Translations under genes and position numbers: made by a program
Assembly: GCF_947501665.1 (NCBI RefSeq)
Contig: NZ_CANMWS010000016.1
Coordinates: 78,457-142,456, forward strand
Origin: an uncultured Shewanella sp.
Lineage (GTDB): Bacteria; Pseudomonadota; Gammaproteobacteria; Enterobacterales; Shewanellaceae
Direction: 5' to 3'
DNA: 64,000 nt
In this document: one piece after another, positions 47,142 to 57,145 of the stretch
How the letters are laid out: each line of letters begins with the position of its first letter
How positions within the stretch are numbered: the stretch's first letter is position 1
The notes under the pieces: model-generated
Databases searched by the model: none
Told to the model about the DNA's origin: nothing
The model's input: the letters and a program-made list of their open reading frames with translations, nothing else

Positions 47142-48602
47142 TTATTTCAAGCTTTCGAGGGTTTTCTCTGCTTGTTTAAATTGCTGTATTCGAGCATTGA
47201 TTCGAGCAAGTTGCAACGGCTGGCCTTTGGAATAACGATACGCATAATTGAGTTGATCGATAGCATTTTTATAATCAGCCATCAGTGCCAGAGATTCGGC
47301 TTTTACAAAATATGCCATGCCTTTATTATTGAGTTTTTGGTAAGCGGTTTCTAATAAACTGTAGGCAATTTGATCGTCTTTATTGAGAAAGAGTAAATCT
47401 TCTAATAACGGAATGGCTTTTGCGGGTTCCCCTGCTTCAATGTAGGCATTGGCCAAATTAGTATTAATCACAGTGGAGGTTGGTTTGAGTTGCTGGCGCT
47501 CTTTGAGCATTGTGATGGCTTTTTTATATTGCTGCTTTTCAAGTAACAAATCCGTTTCTGTGTCTATATAAAACACATTATATTTATCTTTGGCTAGTAA
47601 TTTGTCGATAATAGCTTTAGATTCATCATACTTTTTTAAGCGAAATAAGGCGAGGGCTTTGCCATAGAGAGCGGCGCTCCTAAAGGTATAGCTTTTTTCT
47701 TTTAACTGTTGATTAAATAAGCTCAATGCTGCTTCTGGGCTATAGCTGGAAAAGCGAACTTGTATACGGGCTTTGGCCAACTGGAAATTTAAATTATCTG
47801 GTACATATCGATTTGGATATTGTAATGCTCTGTTGCGAGCATCGGTGATCCGCGATTCTGGTAAGGGGTGAGTGAGCAGCATTTGTGGTGGGGTTGTGGT
47901 GTAGCGATAGCGGGCTGCCAATTTGGCGAAAAAGTCAGCAGTGGCTTTAGGGTCAAATCCTGCATCCACCATGACTTGTGTGCCAATTCTATCGGCTTCT
48001 TTTTCATTGGAGCGGGTATAGTTAATTTTAGCTTGGGTTGACAGTGCTTGTGTGGTGGCAAGTGCGGCCATGCCTGCTTGAGGCGCAGCTATGGTGAGTA
48101 AAATAGCGCCAAGCATACTGGCCATGGTTGCCGTCGATGTTTTCTCCTGGGCTTCTAAAGAACGGGCTAAATGGCGTTGAGTCACATGGGTAATTTCATG
48201 ACTGAGCACTGAAGCTAATTGACTTTCATTATCGGCATTTAAAAAGAGCCCTGTATGCACACCGACGTGACCACCGAAAAAAGCAAAAGCATTGATTTCA
48301 TCATTTCGAATGAGAAAAAAGTAAAAAGGGGTTTTAACATCATGAGCATGGGCGACTAATTTATTCCCCAGCTCTGTGATGTATTGATTTAATACAGGAT
48401 CATTTAGCACTGGGCTGGATGAGCGGATCACCCGCATATAGGCGTCACCGTAGATAGCTTCTTTTTCTAAACTAAATGTATTGACAGCAGCCGTCCCTAA
48501 ATCAGGTAATTCAGTGCTGTTCTTACCTATTGCTGGGCTTAAGGATAAGAATAGTGATACTGCACTGGCCAAGATTTTTTTGGAAAAGGTATAGTTACTC
48601 AA
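47142..48602 (-). CDS. bepA: Periplasmic M48 metallopeptidase with TPR domain (BepA-like)
   Basis: An M48 peptidase of ~486 residues. The signal peptide (from SNYTFSKKILASAVS) is followed by the zinc-binding HEITHVTQRHLA (HExxH) and NEKEADRIG (third ligand Glu), then a C-terminal TPR array (residues ~310-480). BepA degrades or assists assembly of LptD and other outer-membrane proteins with BamA. TTG 48602 has AAGGA five bases upstream and is preferred; the frame is open to ATG 48620. Confidence 0.92.
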   Translation of the reverse strand: MSNYTFSKKILASAVSLFLSLSPAIGKNSTELPDLGTAAVNTFSLEKEAIYGDAYMRVIRSSSPVLNDPVLNQYITELGNKLVAHAHDVKTPFYFFLIRNDEINAFAFFGGHVGVHTGLFLNADNESQLASVLSHEITHVTQRHLARSLEAQEKTSTATMASMLGAILLTIAAPQAGMAALATTQALSTQAKINYTRSNEKEADRIGTQVMVDAGFDPKATADFFAKLAARYRYTTTPPQMLLTHPLPESRITDARNRALQYPNRYVPDNLNFQLAKARIQVRFSSYSPEAALSLFNQQLKEKSYTFRSAALYGKALALFRLKKYDESKAIIDKLLAKDKYNVFYIDTETDLLLEKQQYKKAITMLKERQQLKPTSTVINTNLANAYIEAGEPAKAIPLLEDLLFLNKDDQIAYSLLETAYQKLNNKGMAYFVKAESLALMADYKNAIDQLNYAYRYSKGQPLQLARINARIQQFKQAEKTLESLK

Positions 48603-48781
48603 GTGGATCCTTATTAACATCTACAAGTTACAGCGACATCTCTACAAGCGACTTAATCTTGCTGCGGCTCATTTGCGCCATTGGCCGCCTAACATCGTTT
48701 TAAACAGGCCCGAAATGACAGGCTTGTGATCTTCGTTACTTACTAGGATAATAGGCAAAGTTTGTTTATAGCAAGTTGATT

Positions 48782-48991
48782 ATGAATATTATTGATTTAA
48801 CAAATGATGTTTGTCCGTTAGCACTGGTAAAATTTAAGCTGGCATTAAAACAACAACAAAATGGAAATTTATGTGTGTTATTGTCTGACACTGGATCTAA
48901 GCAAGATGTTCCTGCATTTTTAAAAAAAAAGGGCTATTGTTACGAAAGCGTATCGATTAAAGGGGTTTTACGGTTGACGATATTCCTTTAA
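48782..48991 (+). CDS. TusA-family sulfurtransferase-like protein
   Basis: A 69-residue protein of the TusA/SirA fold: LTNDVCPLALVKFKLALKQ, with the conserved Cys (C12). The usual CPxP motif is CPLA, so the second Pro is missing; this may alter helix geometry and suggests a divergent, YedF-like member rather than TusA itself. ATG 48782 is preferred (the frame also starts at TTG 48776). It is divergent from bepA and 150 bases upstream of perM. Confidence 0.75.
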   Translation: MNIIDLTNDVCPLALVKFKLALKQQQNGNLCVLLSDTGSKQDVPAFLKKKGYCYESVSIKGVLRLTIFL

Positions 48992-49142
48992 CGCTATGTT
49001 TTGTCAAAAATGAACGGATCTTTTTTTCGTTCTGTCATCACGAATTTTTCAAAATGAGAACGTCAATTATTTTAGCGCATAATGGCGTCGGTTTGCTGTA
49101 TTTTCACCTATTATTTGAGTGTAAATTCTTTTAGGAAGTAAC

Positions 49143-50219
49143 ATGTTTTCTATTCTTCGTCATTGGTATACCACGCGATTTAGCGATCCTCAAGCGGTCA
49201 CATTAGTACTGATTTTACTGGGCGGGGCTTGTCTTTTGTACTTTGCCGCCGATATATTAGCCCCCTTGCTGGTTGCGCTTGTCTTGGCTTTTTTGTTGGA
49301 ATGGCCTGTTGAAAAAATGGGGCAATTGGGCATTAAAAGAACGGCTGCCACCTCTATTGTATTACTGCTTTTTTTAGGTTTGTGTGTGTTGACGGTGTTT
49401 GGGTTAGTGCCCAGTATTTGGCGTCAGGGAGTGGCGTTAACCACAGATTTACCTTCAATGTTAGATCAAGGCCTTAAAACCGTACAAGGCTTCATTAATC
49501 AATATCCTCAGTGGATCAATACTGAGCAGCTTGACAGTATGATCCTTGAAATTAAAAAATTGTTAGATACCCAACATTTACTGAATTTTGGCAAGCATTT
49601 ATTAGGCTACTCAGCTTCCGTATTAGTCCTTATGGTTTACGCTATTTTAGTGCCTTTATTGGTATTTTTCTTTTTGAAAGATAAGCAGAGTTTGATTCAA
49701 AGCAGCACGCGTTTTTTCCCTCAAAATAGAGAATTATCACAACGGGTCTGGCGTGAAATGCATCAGCAGATTTTAAATTATATTCGCGGAAAAGTGATTG
49801 AAATCGTGATAGTCGGCGTAGTGAGTTATGTGTTCTTTGCATTGATGGGGTTACGTTATTCTGCGTTATTGGGTGTACTAACAGGTTTGTCGGTGTTGAT
49901 CCCTTATGTGGGGGCGACACTCGTGACGCTGCCTATTGCTTTAGTGGCGTTTTTTCAATGGGGAATTACACCTGAATTTGGTTATTTAATGTTAGGTTAT
50001 GGCATTATTCAAGCCCTTGATGGCAACGTATTAGTGCCATTAGTGTTTTCGGATGCGGTGGATTTACATCCTGTTTTCATTATCGCCGCCGTACTGATTT
50101 TTGGTGGATTATGGGGGGTATGGGGCGTCTTTTTTGCGATACCGTTAGCCTCTTTAATTAAAGCCGTGGTGAATGCTTGGCCTGTGCCTGAGTCGTCAGG
50201 TTCACTTGATAGTCAATAG
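49143..50219 (+). CDS. perM: AI-2E family transporter (PerM-like)
   Basis: A 358-residue inner-membrane protein with seven to eight helices and the AI-2E family core GLRYSALLGVLTGLSVLIPYVGATLVTLP, in which the PYVGA turn is conserved. The family has been linked to AI-2 export and Na+/H+ antiport, so the function is uncertain. It is downstream of the TusA-like gene and upstream of argO. AGGAAGTAAC precedes the ATG. Confidence 0.88.
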   Translation: MFSILRHWYTTRFSDPQAVTLVLILLGGACLLYFAADILAPLLVALVLAFLLEWPVEKMGQLGIKRTAATSIVLLLFLGLCVLTVFGLVPSIWRQGVALTTDLPSMLDQGLKTVQGFINQYPQWINTEQLDSMILEIKKLLDTQHLLNFGKHLLGYSASVLVLMVYAILVPLLVFFFLKDKQSLIQSSTRFFPQNRELSQRVWREMHQQILNYIRGKVIEIVIVGVVSYVFFALMGLRYSALLGVLTGLSVLIPYVGATLVTLPIALVAFFQWGITPEFGYLMLGYGIIQALDGNVLVPLVFSDAVDLHPVFIIAAVLIFGGLWGVWGVFFAIPLASLIKAVVNAWPVPESSGSLDSQ

Positions 50220-50317
50220 TTATTTGAAGTGAAATTCATAGTCTTATTTCACTTCAGAATATTGAAAAATGTCATGTAGCGAGTTGCCTTTAATGTCATT
50301 TTGGAGGAATAGAGCAT

Positions 50318-50932
50318 ATGGAAATGGCATTTCTGCAAGGTTTAGGGTTAGGCGGAAGCCTTGTTGTGGCCGTGGGGGCACAAAATGCCTTTATTTTAAA
50401 GCAAGGGTTAAGGCAATCTTATCCCTTGCTTATCGCAGTATTGTGTTCAGGAATAGATGGGATAATGATAGCCTTTGGTGTGTTAGGCTTTGGCCAAATT
50501 GTCGTTGCTTTTCCTGTCATTGTTAATGTTGCCCGTATTGGTGGCGCTGTTTTTTTGTTTGCCTATGGTGCACACGCACTGTATACGTCCTTTTTCCATA
50601 GTCGTCAATTATCGACTGATGTTAAACAAGTGGATTCACTGCCTCGTGTGTTATTACTGACGTTGGGCGTGAGTTTGTTAAACCCAAGCTTGTATTTAGA
50701 TACTGTGTTATTGCTTGGCAGTATTAGTGTTCAGTTTCAAGGTATTGAGCGAATTTTATTTGCAATAGGGGCCATTGTGGCTTCATTAGGTTGGTTTTTC
50801 AGCCTAAGTTTTGGGGCTAAATATTTAAGTCCTGCTTTTAATCAACCACAAGCTTGGGTATATCTTGATAGAGCGATTTGTTTGATCATGTGGACCATTG
50901 CTGTGATTCTGATACTGCCTTATCTAACCTAA
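50318..50932 (+). CDS. argO: LysE/ArgO family amino-acid exporter
   Basis: A 204-residue membrane protein with six helices. The N-terminal GLGLGGSLVVAVGAQNAFILKQGL with the AQNAF signature and LLTLGVSLLNPSLYLDTVLLLGS identify the LysE superfamily, closest to ArgO-type exporters of basic amino acids. GGAGG lies ten bases upstream. Export of arginine or lysine is the likely role. A hairpin separates it from the convergent bcp. Confidence 0.9.
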   Translation: MEMAFLQGLGLGGSLVVAVGAQNAFILKQGLRQSYPLLIAVLCSGIDGIMIAFGVLGFGQIVVAFPVIVNVARIGGAVFLFAYGAHALYTSFFHSRQLSTDVKQVDSLPRVLLLTLGVSLLNPSLYLDTVLLLGSISVQFQGIERILFAIGAIVASLGWFFSLSFGAKYLSPAFNQPQAWVYLDRAICLIMWTIAVILILPYLT

Positions 50933-50961
50933 ACGTATTGAAATCGTTCGTAAAAATGAAA

Positions 50962-50997
50962 GGTTTCAAGTGAACGCGAGGGTGAGCACTTGAAACC
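50962..50997. terminator. Bidirectional hairpin between argO and bcp
   Basis: Perfect 11-base stem GGTTTCAAGTG (50962-50972) / CACTTGAAACC (50987-50997). It lacks a strong T run but is positioned between convergent genes; terminator function is inferred. Confidence 0.6.
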
Positions 50998-51012
50998 ACT
51001 TTGGCACAGGTC

Positions 51013-51483
51013 TTATTGTGCTGCTAAATGAGCCAGCACGACATCATGATGATCTTTCGTTTTGAATTTATTAAACACATGACTGACTTTACCGTCTTGT
51101 CCAATTAAAAAGCTCAATCTGTGGATACCGTCATAGACTTTGCCCATAAATTTTTTCTCGCCCCATACGCCAAATGCATCGGCAATGGCGTGATCTTCAT
51201 CACTTAGTAGCGAAAAGTTGAGTGCGTGTTTATCGGCAAATTTTCCCAATTTAGCCACAGGATCGGGACTTATTCCCAATACGGTGACATTTTTATCGTC
51301 TAAGGGGGATTGACTATCTCTTAAGCCACAGGCTTGTACTGTGCATCCAGGGGTCATGGCTTTGGGATAAAAGTAAACCAAAACGGGGCCTTTTTTTAAA
51401 CAGGCATCCAATGATATGGCCTGTTGATTTTGATTAGTGAGAGTAAAGTTTGGGGCATTATCGCCTACTGTTAACGTATTCAT
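51013..51483 (-). CDS. bcp: Thioredoxin-dependent peroxiredoxin Bcp
   Basis: A 156-residue AhpC-TSA peroxiredoxin of the Bcp/PrxQ type. The peroxidatic Cys lies in MTPGCTVQACGLRD with the resolving Cys five residues later (CxxxxC), the Bcp arrangement. It reduces hydroperoxides using thioredoxin. Its ATG overlaps the gcvR stop (ATGA), a coupling conserved in many gammaproteobacteria. Confidence 0.96.
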   Translation of the reverse strand: MNTLTVGDNAPNFTLTNQNQQAISLDACLKKGPVLVYFYPKAMTPGCTVQACGLRDSQSPLDDKNVTVLGISPDPVAKLGKFADKHALNFSLLSDEDHAIADAFGVWGEKKFMGKVYDGIHRLSFLIGQDGKVSHVFNKFKTKDHHDVVLAHLAAQ

Positions 51484-52043
51484 GATGAAATGAGCTCCTG
51501 ATTATCCTGTGCCGAAATATCTTGCATTTGTTGAATACTGCATGCAAGAGACAGTTCATGGGCAAGCTGGTTGATATCAATTTCGAGTTGATCGAGTGCG
51601 GTTGCCTCGGGGACATTGATACTTAAAAAAACATGTTGTATTGAGCCTGTGGTCTTATCGTCTTCTGAATAAGAGCGGACAGCGGCAAGATCAAGAGATT
51701 GATCCGCTAAAAATTGAGTGATTTTTTGCATGGTACCTCGTTGATCAACGCCATTAAATGTCACTTCTAAGCGAGCAGGGTAGTGAGGGGCTGTATGTTT
51801 TGAGGTGCGCTTCATAACAGTCATCATTTCAAGTGAGACGCTTAATTCGGGCAATTGGGCTTCCATTTGAGAAATCGCACTCCAAGAGCCTGACAGCATC
51901 ATGATAAGGGTAAATTCATTCCCAAATAATGCCATTCGACTGTCGACAATATCACAGTCACAGTCGCTGGCTAATCGAGCAAATTTACTGACAATGCCTG
52001 GACGATCTGCACCCATTGATGTGACAACCAAGTGATTGGACAT
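51480..52043 (-). CDS. gcvR: Glycine cleavage system transcriptional repressor GcvR
   Basis: A 187-residue protein with two ACT domains: residues ~3-80 (LVVTSMGADRPGIVSKFARLASDCDCDIVDSRM) and ~90-170 (VTFNGVDQRGTMQKITQFLAD). It binds glycine and modulates GcvA to control gcvTHP. GAGGA lies six bases upstream of the start. Coupled with bcp and divergent from dapA. Confidence 0.93.
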   Translation of the reverse strand: MSNHLVVTSMGADRPGIVSKFARLASDCDCDIVDSRMALFGNEFTLIMMLSGSWSAISQMEAQLPELSVSLEMMTVMKRTSKHTAPHYPARLEVTFNGVDQRGTMQKITQFLADQSLDLAAVRSYSEDDKTTGSIQHVFLSINVPEATALDQLEIDINQLAHELSLACSIQQMQDISAQDNQELISS

Positions 52044-52453
52044 TCCAATTCCTCATTATTGATTAAAATAGTAGCCGCTTTGGGGCTTGCATTTATTTTC
52101 AGTGCTTAATGCTATCACAACTTATTCTTTTTGTGGCAAGCCGCTTTTATCCTAAAGACAATAAAGCGAAAGAGCCCTGTGGTATCAAGATAGTCATTTC
52201 GTTGTGGTTGATTTTACACCGTTGCCTTTGTTTTGAGAGAAGCCTTCTTAGTCATCAATGAATGGCTGTGTAAATATACCGCAACATGCTGTAAAAAACA
52301 GCGTAAAAAGACCGCCATTTGGCATAAAATGACGTCATTCATTTATCTGCCCTAATGAGAATTGCGGTTACTGGGTTGAGAGAGTAGACTAGGGCTTGTT
52401 TTTAAACCTTGTCATCAGTACCATAGCCAATCCTAAATCCTTGGGGAAGACAC
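52044..52453. promoter_or_regulatory. Divergent intergenic region gcvR / dapA
   Basis: 410 bases with promoters for both directions. A GCTGT-AAAAA-ACAGC hairpin lies near 52290-52305. No operator or riboswitch was recognised; no lysine riboswitch-like architecture was seen upstream of dapA. Confidence 0.4.
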
Positions 52454-53338
52454 ATGATAACCGGAAGCATTGTAGCCTTAATCACACCAATGAATAGTGA
52501 TGGCTCAGTAGATTTTGTAAGCTTAGAACACCTCGTCGAATACCATATTGCCCAAGGGACTGATGCTATCGTGGCAGTAGGAACCACGGGAGAATCAGCG
52601 ACCTTACCCACCTCAGAGCATATTAATGTTGTGGCTCAAGTGGTTAAATTTGCCGCAGGGCGTATTCCCATCATTGGTGGTAATGGTGCTAATTCTACAG
52701 CAGAAGCCATTGAATTAACGATTGGACAAGCCAAAGTGGGCGTAGCTGCAATGTTAGGTGTGACACCTTATTACAATAAGCCGTCACCAAAGGGATTAAT
52801 CGCACATTTTAAAGCAATTGCCGCCAGTACTGATATTCCTCAAATTTTATATAATGTACCAGGGCGTACGGCCGTGGATATGTTGCCAGAAACCGTGGCA
52901 GAGTTAGTGAGCGTATCCAATATTATTGGTATTAAAGAAGCCACGGGTGATGTATCTCGCGTGGCGCGATTACGTGAACTCTGTGGGCCGGATTTTCTGC
53001 TTTACAGTGGCGATGATGACACGGGACGTGAATTTATTGAATTAGGCGGTAACGGTATTATTTCTGTTGCTAACAATATTGTGCCTAAACAATTTAAAGC
53101 CATGTGTGATGCACAATTGGCGGGTGATACGCAAAAAGCCAAAATCATTGAAACGCCTATGAAAGGGATATTTTCAGCGCTGTTTTGTGAAGCGAACCCT
53201 ATTCCTGTCAAATGGGCAGCCCATCGCATGGGATTGATCTCTAATGGTAAAATTCGTCTTCCTTTGACGGAACTTTCTGATGAGAACCATGGTCTGTTAT
53301 TAGATGAAATGAAAAATGCCCGAATAGAGGTTAATTAA
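52454..53338 (+). CDS. dapA: 4-hydroxy-tetrahydrodipicolinate synthase
   Basis: A 294-residue TIM-barrel enzyme condensing pyruvate with aspartate semialdehyde in the lysine/diaminopimelate pathway. [22 protein letters not shown] with the proton-relay Tyr, VPGRTAVDM and GIKEATGD with the Schiff-base Lys are present. GGGGAAG precedes the ATG. The stop is 4 bases before bamC, and the two genes form the conserved dapA-bamC operon. Confidence 0.97.
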   Translation: MITGSIVALITPMNSDGSVDFVSLEHLVEYHIAQGTDAIVAVGTTGESATLPTSEHINVVAQVVKFAAGRIPIIGGNGANSTAEAIELTIGQAKVGVAAMLGVTPYYNKPSPKGLIAHFKAIAASTDIPQILYNVPGRTAVDMLPETVAELVSVSNIIGIKEATGDVSRVARLRELCGPDFLLYSGDDDTGREFIELGGNGIISVANNIVPKQFKAMCDAQLAGDTQKAKIIETPMKGIFSALFCEANPIPVKWAAHRMGLISNGKIRLPLTELSDENHGLLLDEMKNARIEVN

Positions 53339-53342
53339 TATA

Positions 53343-54443
53343 ATGCTAAAGCAAGTCACACCACTGATCCTTATTGTAGCTGTTTCAGCTTGCAGTACGT
53401 CCATGGAAAGAAGACAAGCCAATGGTGCTGAGAAATATGCCAATGCACAGGTGACGCCTGATCTGATTATTCCTGAAGGACTGCTAACGCCTAAATACAG
53501 TTTGGAATACGATATTCCAACCATAGGCAGTAAAGCAGATCCTAAACTCATTGGCCCTGCATTAGATATACGTCCACCTTTACAGGTTTTGCCAATGGCT
53601 GAGGGCACTCGTGTTGAAGAAGGCAATGATAATATTAAAGTCATTGTTGAAACCATTGGTATTGATGTCGATCTTAAACAAGAGCTGTTTGGCGATGTTA
53701 AAGAGTACTTATCAAAAGCGGGGATTAAGATCCTTAAAGAGGATTTTCAGGCCGGTACCATAGAAACGGATTGGATCACCACTAAAGAAGTGGTTGATTC
53801 AAGCATGTGGGGTGAAGATAAGGTCTTTGTTTTACGTCAGCGTTACTTATTTGATATCAATGTTAGCCCCCATGGGCGAACGGGAGACTTAACCATTAAT
53901 TTGGCTGAGCATGAACAAAGTTACAATGGTGAATCTCAAGATATTTTGTTGACTGGGGATGACAAGCGTCGTTATACCATTGATATGCTCAATGAAGTGG
54001 TGAGTTATATTGGTGTTAAACGTGATCATGCTCTTAAAAACAAGCGCTTAGAAGAGAGCAAAGGCATTGAGGTGAGTTTCATTAATGATGGTGAAAAAAG
54101 CCCTTATTGGATAGCGAGTGCAAATTATCAACGCACTTGGGAGCGTTTAGGTATTGTCTTGCCTGAAATGGGCTTTGATATTACCGATACTGATCCTAAT
54201 CTTGGTGTGTATTTTGTCAAAGTGGTGGATGATTCCGGCTTTTGGAGTTCCATTTGGAGTGACAGTGATATGGCAATCCCTGAAGGCGAATACCGGATCA
54301 CTTTAAAGGATGTGTCTGGTGAGCCAAACAAAACGGCGATTTATTTAACAGACACAGACGATAAGCCAGTGTCAGATACTGTTGTTAAGCAAATGTCTTC
54401 AACCTTCACTGATTTAATGAACGAGAAACGCAAAGTACGATAA
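53343..54443 (+). CDS. bamC: Outer-membrane assembly lipoprotein BamC
   Basis: A 366-residue lipoprotein of the BAM complex. Lipoprotein signal with Cys17 in VSACSTS, an N-terminal extended region (PKYSLEYDIPTIG...) that binds BamD, then two helix-grip domains (~100-215 and ~235-360). It follows dapA by 4 bases, as in E. coli nlpB. A strong terminator follows. Confidence 0.95.
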   Translation: MLKQVTPLILIVAVSACSTSMERRQANGAEKYANAQVTPDLIIPEGLLTPKYSLEYDIPTIGSKADPKLIGPALDIRPPLQVLPMAEGTRVEEGNDNIKVIVETIGIDVDLKQELFGDVKEYLSKAGIKILKEDFQAGTIETDWITTKEVVDSSMWGEDKVFVLRQRYLFDINVSPHGRTGDLTINLAEHEQSYNGESQDILLTGDDKRRYTIDMLNEVVSYIGVKRDHALKNKRLEESKGIEVSFINDGEKSPYWIASANYQRTWERLGIVLPEMGFDITDTDPNLGVYFVKVVDDSGFWSSIWSDSDMAIPEGEYRITLKDVSGEPNKTAIYLTDTDDKPVSDTVVKQMSSTFTDLMNEKRKVR

Positions 54444-54463
54444 GCACATTGTTTATTATTGCT

Positions 54464-54497
54464 AAAATGCCAATCATTTTATTGATTGGCATTTTTT
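54464..54497 (+). terminator. Rho-independent terminator after bamC
   Basis: Stem AAAATGCCAATCA / TGATTGGCATTTT with loop TTTTAT and following T run. Confidence 0.93.
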
Positions 54498-54651
54498 ATG
54501 TCCGCGTTTTTTCATTCCCGCTGAATGATCCTCTATTTAACCTGATTTCAGGTTACTTAGATTGATATAAAGTGAATATTGAGCAGATTAATTGCCCCAT
54601 AAACGTATTTAAATCCCCAAACGTCATAAAACTCACGTAGAATGCGCCTCC

Positions 54652-55512
54652 ATGACAGATGAAATTATATTAACTGACTTACACAGTCATACGACAGCAT
54701 CCGATGGACAATTAACCCCATCTGAATTAATTGAGCGGGCCATTGAAAAAGGCGTCAAGGTTTTTGCTATTACCGATCATGATACTACTGACGGATTGGC
54801 TGAGGCCCATGCTTATAATCAAGCCCATGAGACGCCGTTGACTTTGATTGATGGCGTTGAAATTTCAACCCGTTGGAATAGCTTCGACATTCATATTGTG
54901 GCGTTAAAAGTCGCTGTGGATCATCCTGCATTAGTGAGTTTTCTTGAAAACCAGCGCTCTTTGCGCAGCGAGCGCGCCAAGGAAATTGGTGAGCGTTTGC
55001 ATAAAGCGGGTATTGAAGGTGCTTATGAAGGGGCGAAAGAATATGCCGGAGATGCCGCCATCAGTCGCGGACATTACGCTCGTTGGTTAGCCGAAAAAGG
55101 TTATGCAACCCACACTGCTAATGTTTTTAAACGTTATTTGGCTCGAGGTAAAACCGGTTATGTGCCCAATAACTGGGGAAGCATGGCTAATGCCATTGAT
55201 GTGATTCATCAAGCAGGCGGAGTCGCTGTGCTTGCGCACCCAAATGGGTATAAGCTTTCGGCAAAATGGGTGAAACGTTTAGTGAGAGAATTTAAGGAAG
55301 CCGGTGGTGATGCCATGGAAGTGGTATTGGGGCAACAAACCATAGATGATCGTTCGCAGTTAATTGCGCTCAGTGTATTAAATAACCTATCTTGTTCATT
55401 GGGGAGTGATTTTCATTTTCCCAGTAGCTGGATAGAATTAGGCCGAAACTTGTTCCAGCCCCAAGGCGTTCATTGGGTGTGGCAATCAAAACGTTGGATG
55501 GAAGCTAAATGA
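54652..55512 (+). CDS. rnm: PHP-domain 5'-3' exoribonuclease (RNase AM, YciV)
   Basis: A 286-residue PHP-domain metalloenzyme. DLHSHTTASDGQLTP, ITDHDTTDG, VEISTRW, LAHPNGYK and GSDFHFPSSW supply the metal-binding His/Asp set. In E. coli RNase AM trims RNA 5' ends, including 5S rRNA. The stop overlaps yciO by 4 bases, the conserved order in gammaproteobacteria. Confidence 0.94.
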   Translation: MTDEIILTDLHSHTTASDGQLTPSELIERAIEKGVKVFAITDHDTTDGLAEAHAYNQAHETPLTLIDGVEISTRWNSFDIHIVALKVAVDHPALVSFLENQRSLRSERAKEIGERLHKAGIEGAYEGAKEYAGDAAISRGHYARWLAEKGYATHTANVFKRYLARGKTGYVPNNWGSMANAIDVIHQAGGVAVLAHPNGYKLSAKWVKRLVREFKEAGGDAMEVVLGQQTIDDRSQLIALSVLNNLSCSLGSDFHFPSSWIELGRNLFQPQGVHWVWQSKRWMEAK

Positions 55513-56129
55513 GTCAATTTTTTTATGTACATGAAGATAACCCTCAAACACGATTAATTAATCAAACCATTAATGCATTAAAAAATGGCGGCGTTATTGT
55601 TTATCCAACGGATTCGGGGTATGCACTGGGGTGTTTAATTGGCGATAAAAATGCCATGAGCCGCATTGCAAAAATCAGGCAGATTGAAAATGATCATGAC
55701 TTTTCTTTGATGTGCCGAGATCAATCAGAGTTATCCACCTATGCAAGAGTCGATAATCAAGCTTATCGTTTATTAAAACATCACACGCCAGGGGCCTATA
55801 CCTTTATTTTTAAAGCCACCAAAGAGGTGCCTAAACGTTTACAGAGCCCAAAAAAGAAAACGATCGGTATAAGAGTCCCTGATAATGTGATTGCATTGGC
55901 GATACTTGAAGCTCTGGGCGAGCCATTGATGTCAACGAGTTTAATTTTGCCTGGGCAAGATTTTACCGAGTCGGATCCTGAGCACATTCGCGATTTGCTA
56001 GAACATCAAGTGGATGTGATTGTTCATGGTGGGTATTTAGGAGAAAAACCCACCACTGTGATTGATTTATCCGAAGGTGATATTGAGGTCTTACGTGAAG
56101 GGGCCGGTGATGTGGCGCCTTTTCTTTAA
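55509..56129 (+). CDS. yciO: YciO/Sua5/TsaC family threonylcarbamoyl-AMP synthase-like protein
   Basis: A 206-residue protein of the YrdC fold. GGVIVYPTDSGYALGCLIG, MCRDQSELSTYARVDNQAYRLL and the KKKTIGIRVPDN region match YciO, the paralogue of TsaC that binds ATP and threonine. Its role in t6A modification is minor or uncertain. It overlaps rnm by 4 bases (ATGA). Confidence 0.93.
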   Translation: MSQFFYVHEDNPQTRLINQTINALKNGGVIVYPTDSGYALGCLIGDKNAMSRIAKIRQIENDHDFSLMCRDQSELSTYARVDNQAYRLLKHHTPGAYTFIFKATKEVPKRLQSPKKKTIGIRVPDNVIALAILEALGEPLMSTSLILPGQDFTESDPEHIRDLLEHQVDVIVHGGYLGEKPTTVIDLSEGDIEVLREGAGDVAPFL

Positions 56130-56356
56130 TTGTGATGCGGTTACAGGTATAATCGCGCACTTTGTGCAAGCAGGCTTGTTGAGTTGGATGAATAGACACA
56201 GACTTTTATTTGCATTAATTGGATCCCTCGTGCATGTTTAAAGTGGGTATACGTGGATAATGGTCCGTTTAATTGGGTCTTCCCGTGTACGCTATGTGTT
56301 ATCAACCCTGTGGATATTAATAGAAATATATCGATTAAAATGAAGAGGATAAACGG

Positions 56357-57145
56357 ATGGAAGGGCATCAAGAACTAATTCCCTTAGCCGTGATCCAGGG
56401 GGAGCCAATGAAGGCTTTCCCAAAAGATCTTTTTATTCCTCCAGAAGCCTTGGAAGTGTTTTTAGAGTCTTTTGAAGGCCCATTGGATTTATTGCTTTAT
56501 TTGATCCGTAAGCAAAAACTGGATGTGGTGGATTTACCTATCCATGCCATTACGCAGCAATATCTAGAATATGTGGCTTTTTTACAAGGCAGTAAGGTTG
56601 AGTTAGCCGCCGATTATTTGGTGATGGCAGCTACATTGGCAGAAATTAAATCGCGCCTCTTATTGCCCAAGCCTGAGCTGGGAATGGAGGAAGAAGAGGA
56701 TCCTCGATTACAGCTCATCAAGCAGCTAAAAGCTTACGAGGTGATTAAAGACGCGCAAATGCAACTGGATAATTTGCCGCGCTTAGAGCGAGATTTTTTT
56801 CAGGCAAAGGCCACACCCAGTGACAGTATTCAGCCTGAGTTATTGCCGCCTGAAGTGTCGTTAACGGATTTGGCCAGCGCCTTTGCACGTATTCTCAAGC
56901 GAGTTGAAGCGCATGTCCATCATCATGTTGAACGAGAAGTGTTGTCGACTCGTGAACGCATGAGTCAAATTTTGGCGCGGTTAAAAGGGCAAGGCTATGT
57001 CCCTTTTGAGGCATTATTTGAACTGAAAGAAGGCCGCAGCGGGGTGGTCGTGAGCTTTTTAGCCCTAATGGAACTCATTAAGGAATTGCTGGTGGAATTG
57101 ATCCAAACCGATCCTTTTTCAAACATACATGTAAAGGCGTATTAA
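56357..57145 (+). CDS. scpA: Segregation and condensation protein A (kleisin)
   Basis: A 262-residue kleisin of the SMC-ScpAB type. FEGPLDLLLYLIRKQKLDVVDLPI is the N-terminal helix region, ADYLVMAATLAEIKSRLLLP follows, and the C-terminal winged helix contacts SMC. GAGGA precedes the ATG. It abuts scpB directly. In Shewanella these replace or supplement MukBEF. The 227 bases upstream of scpA carry no gene. Confidence 0.94.
   Translation: MEGHQELIPLAVIQGEPMKAFPKDLFIPPEALEVFLESFEGPLDLLLYLIRKQKLDVVDLPIHAITQQYLEYVAFLQGSKVELAADYLVMAATLAEIKSRLLLPKPELGMEEEEDPRLQLIKQLKAYEVIKDAQMQLDNLPRLERDFFQAKATPSDSIQPELLPPEVSLTDLASAFARILKRVEAHVHHHVEREVLSTRERMSQILARLKGQGYVPFEALFELKEGRSGVVVSFLALMELIKELLVELIQTDPFSNIHVKAY

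Noticed and set aside
52290..52305. Riboswitch upstream of dapA
   Set aside because: Only a small hairpin is seen; no lysine riboswitch-like multi-helix architecture was recognised.
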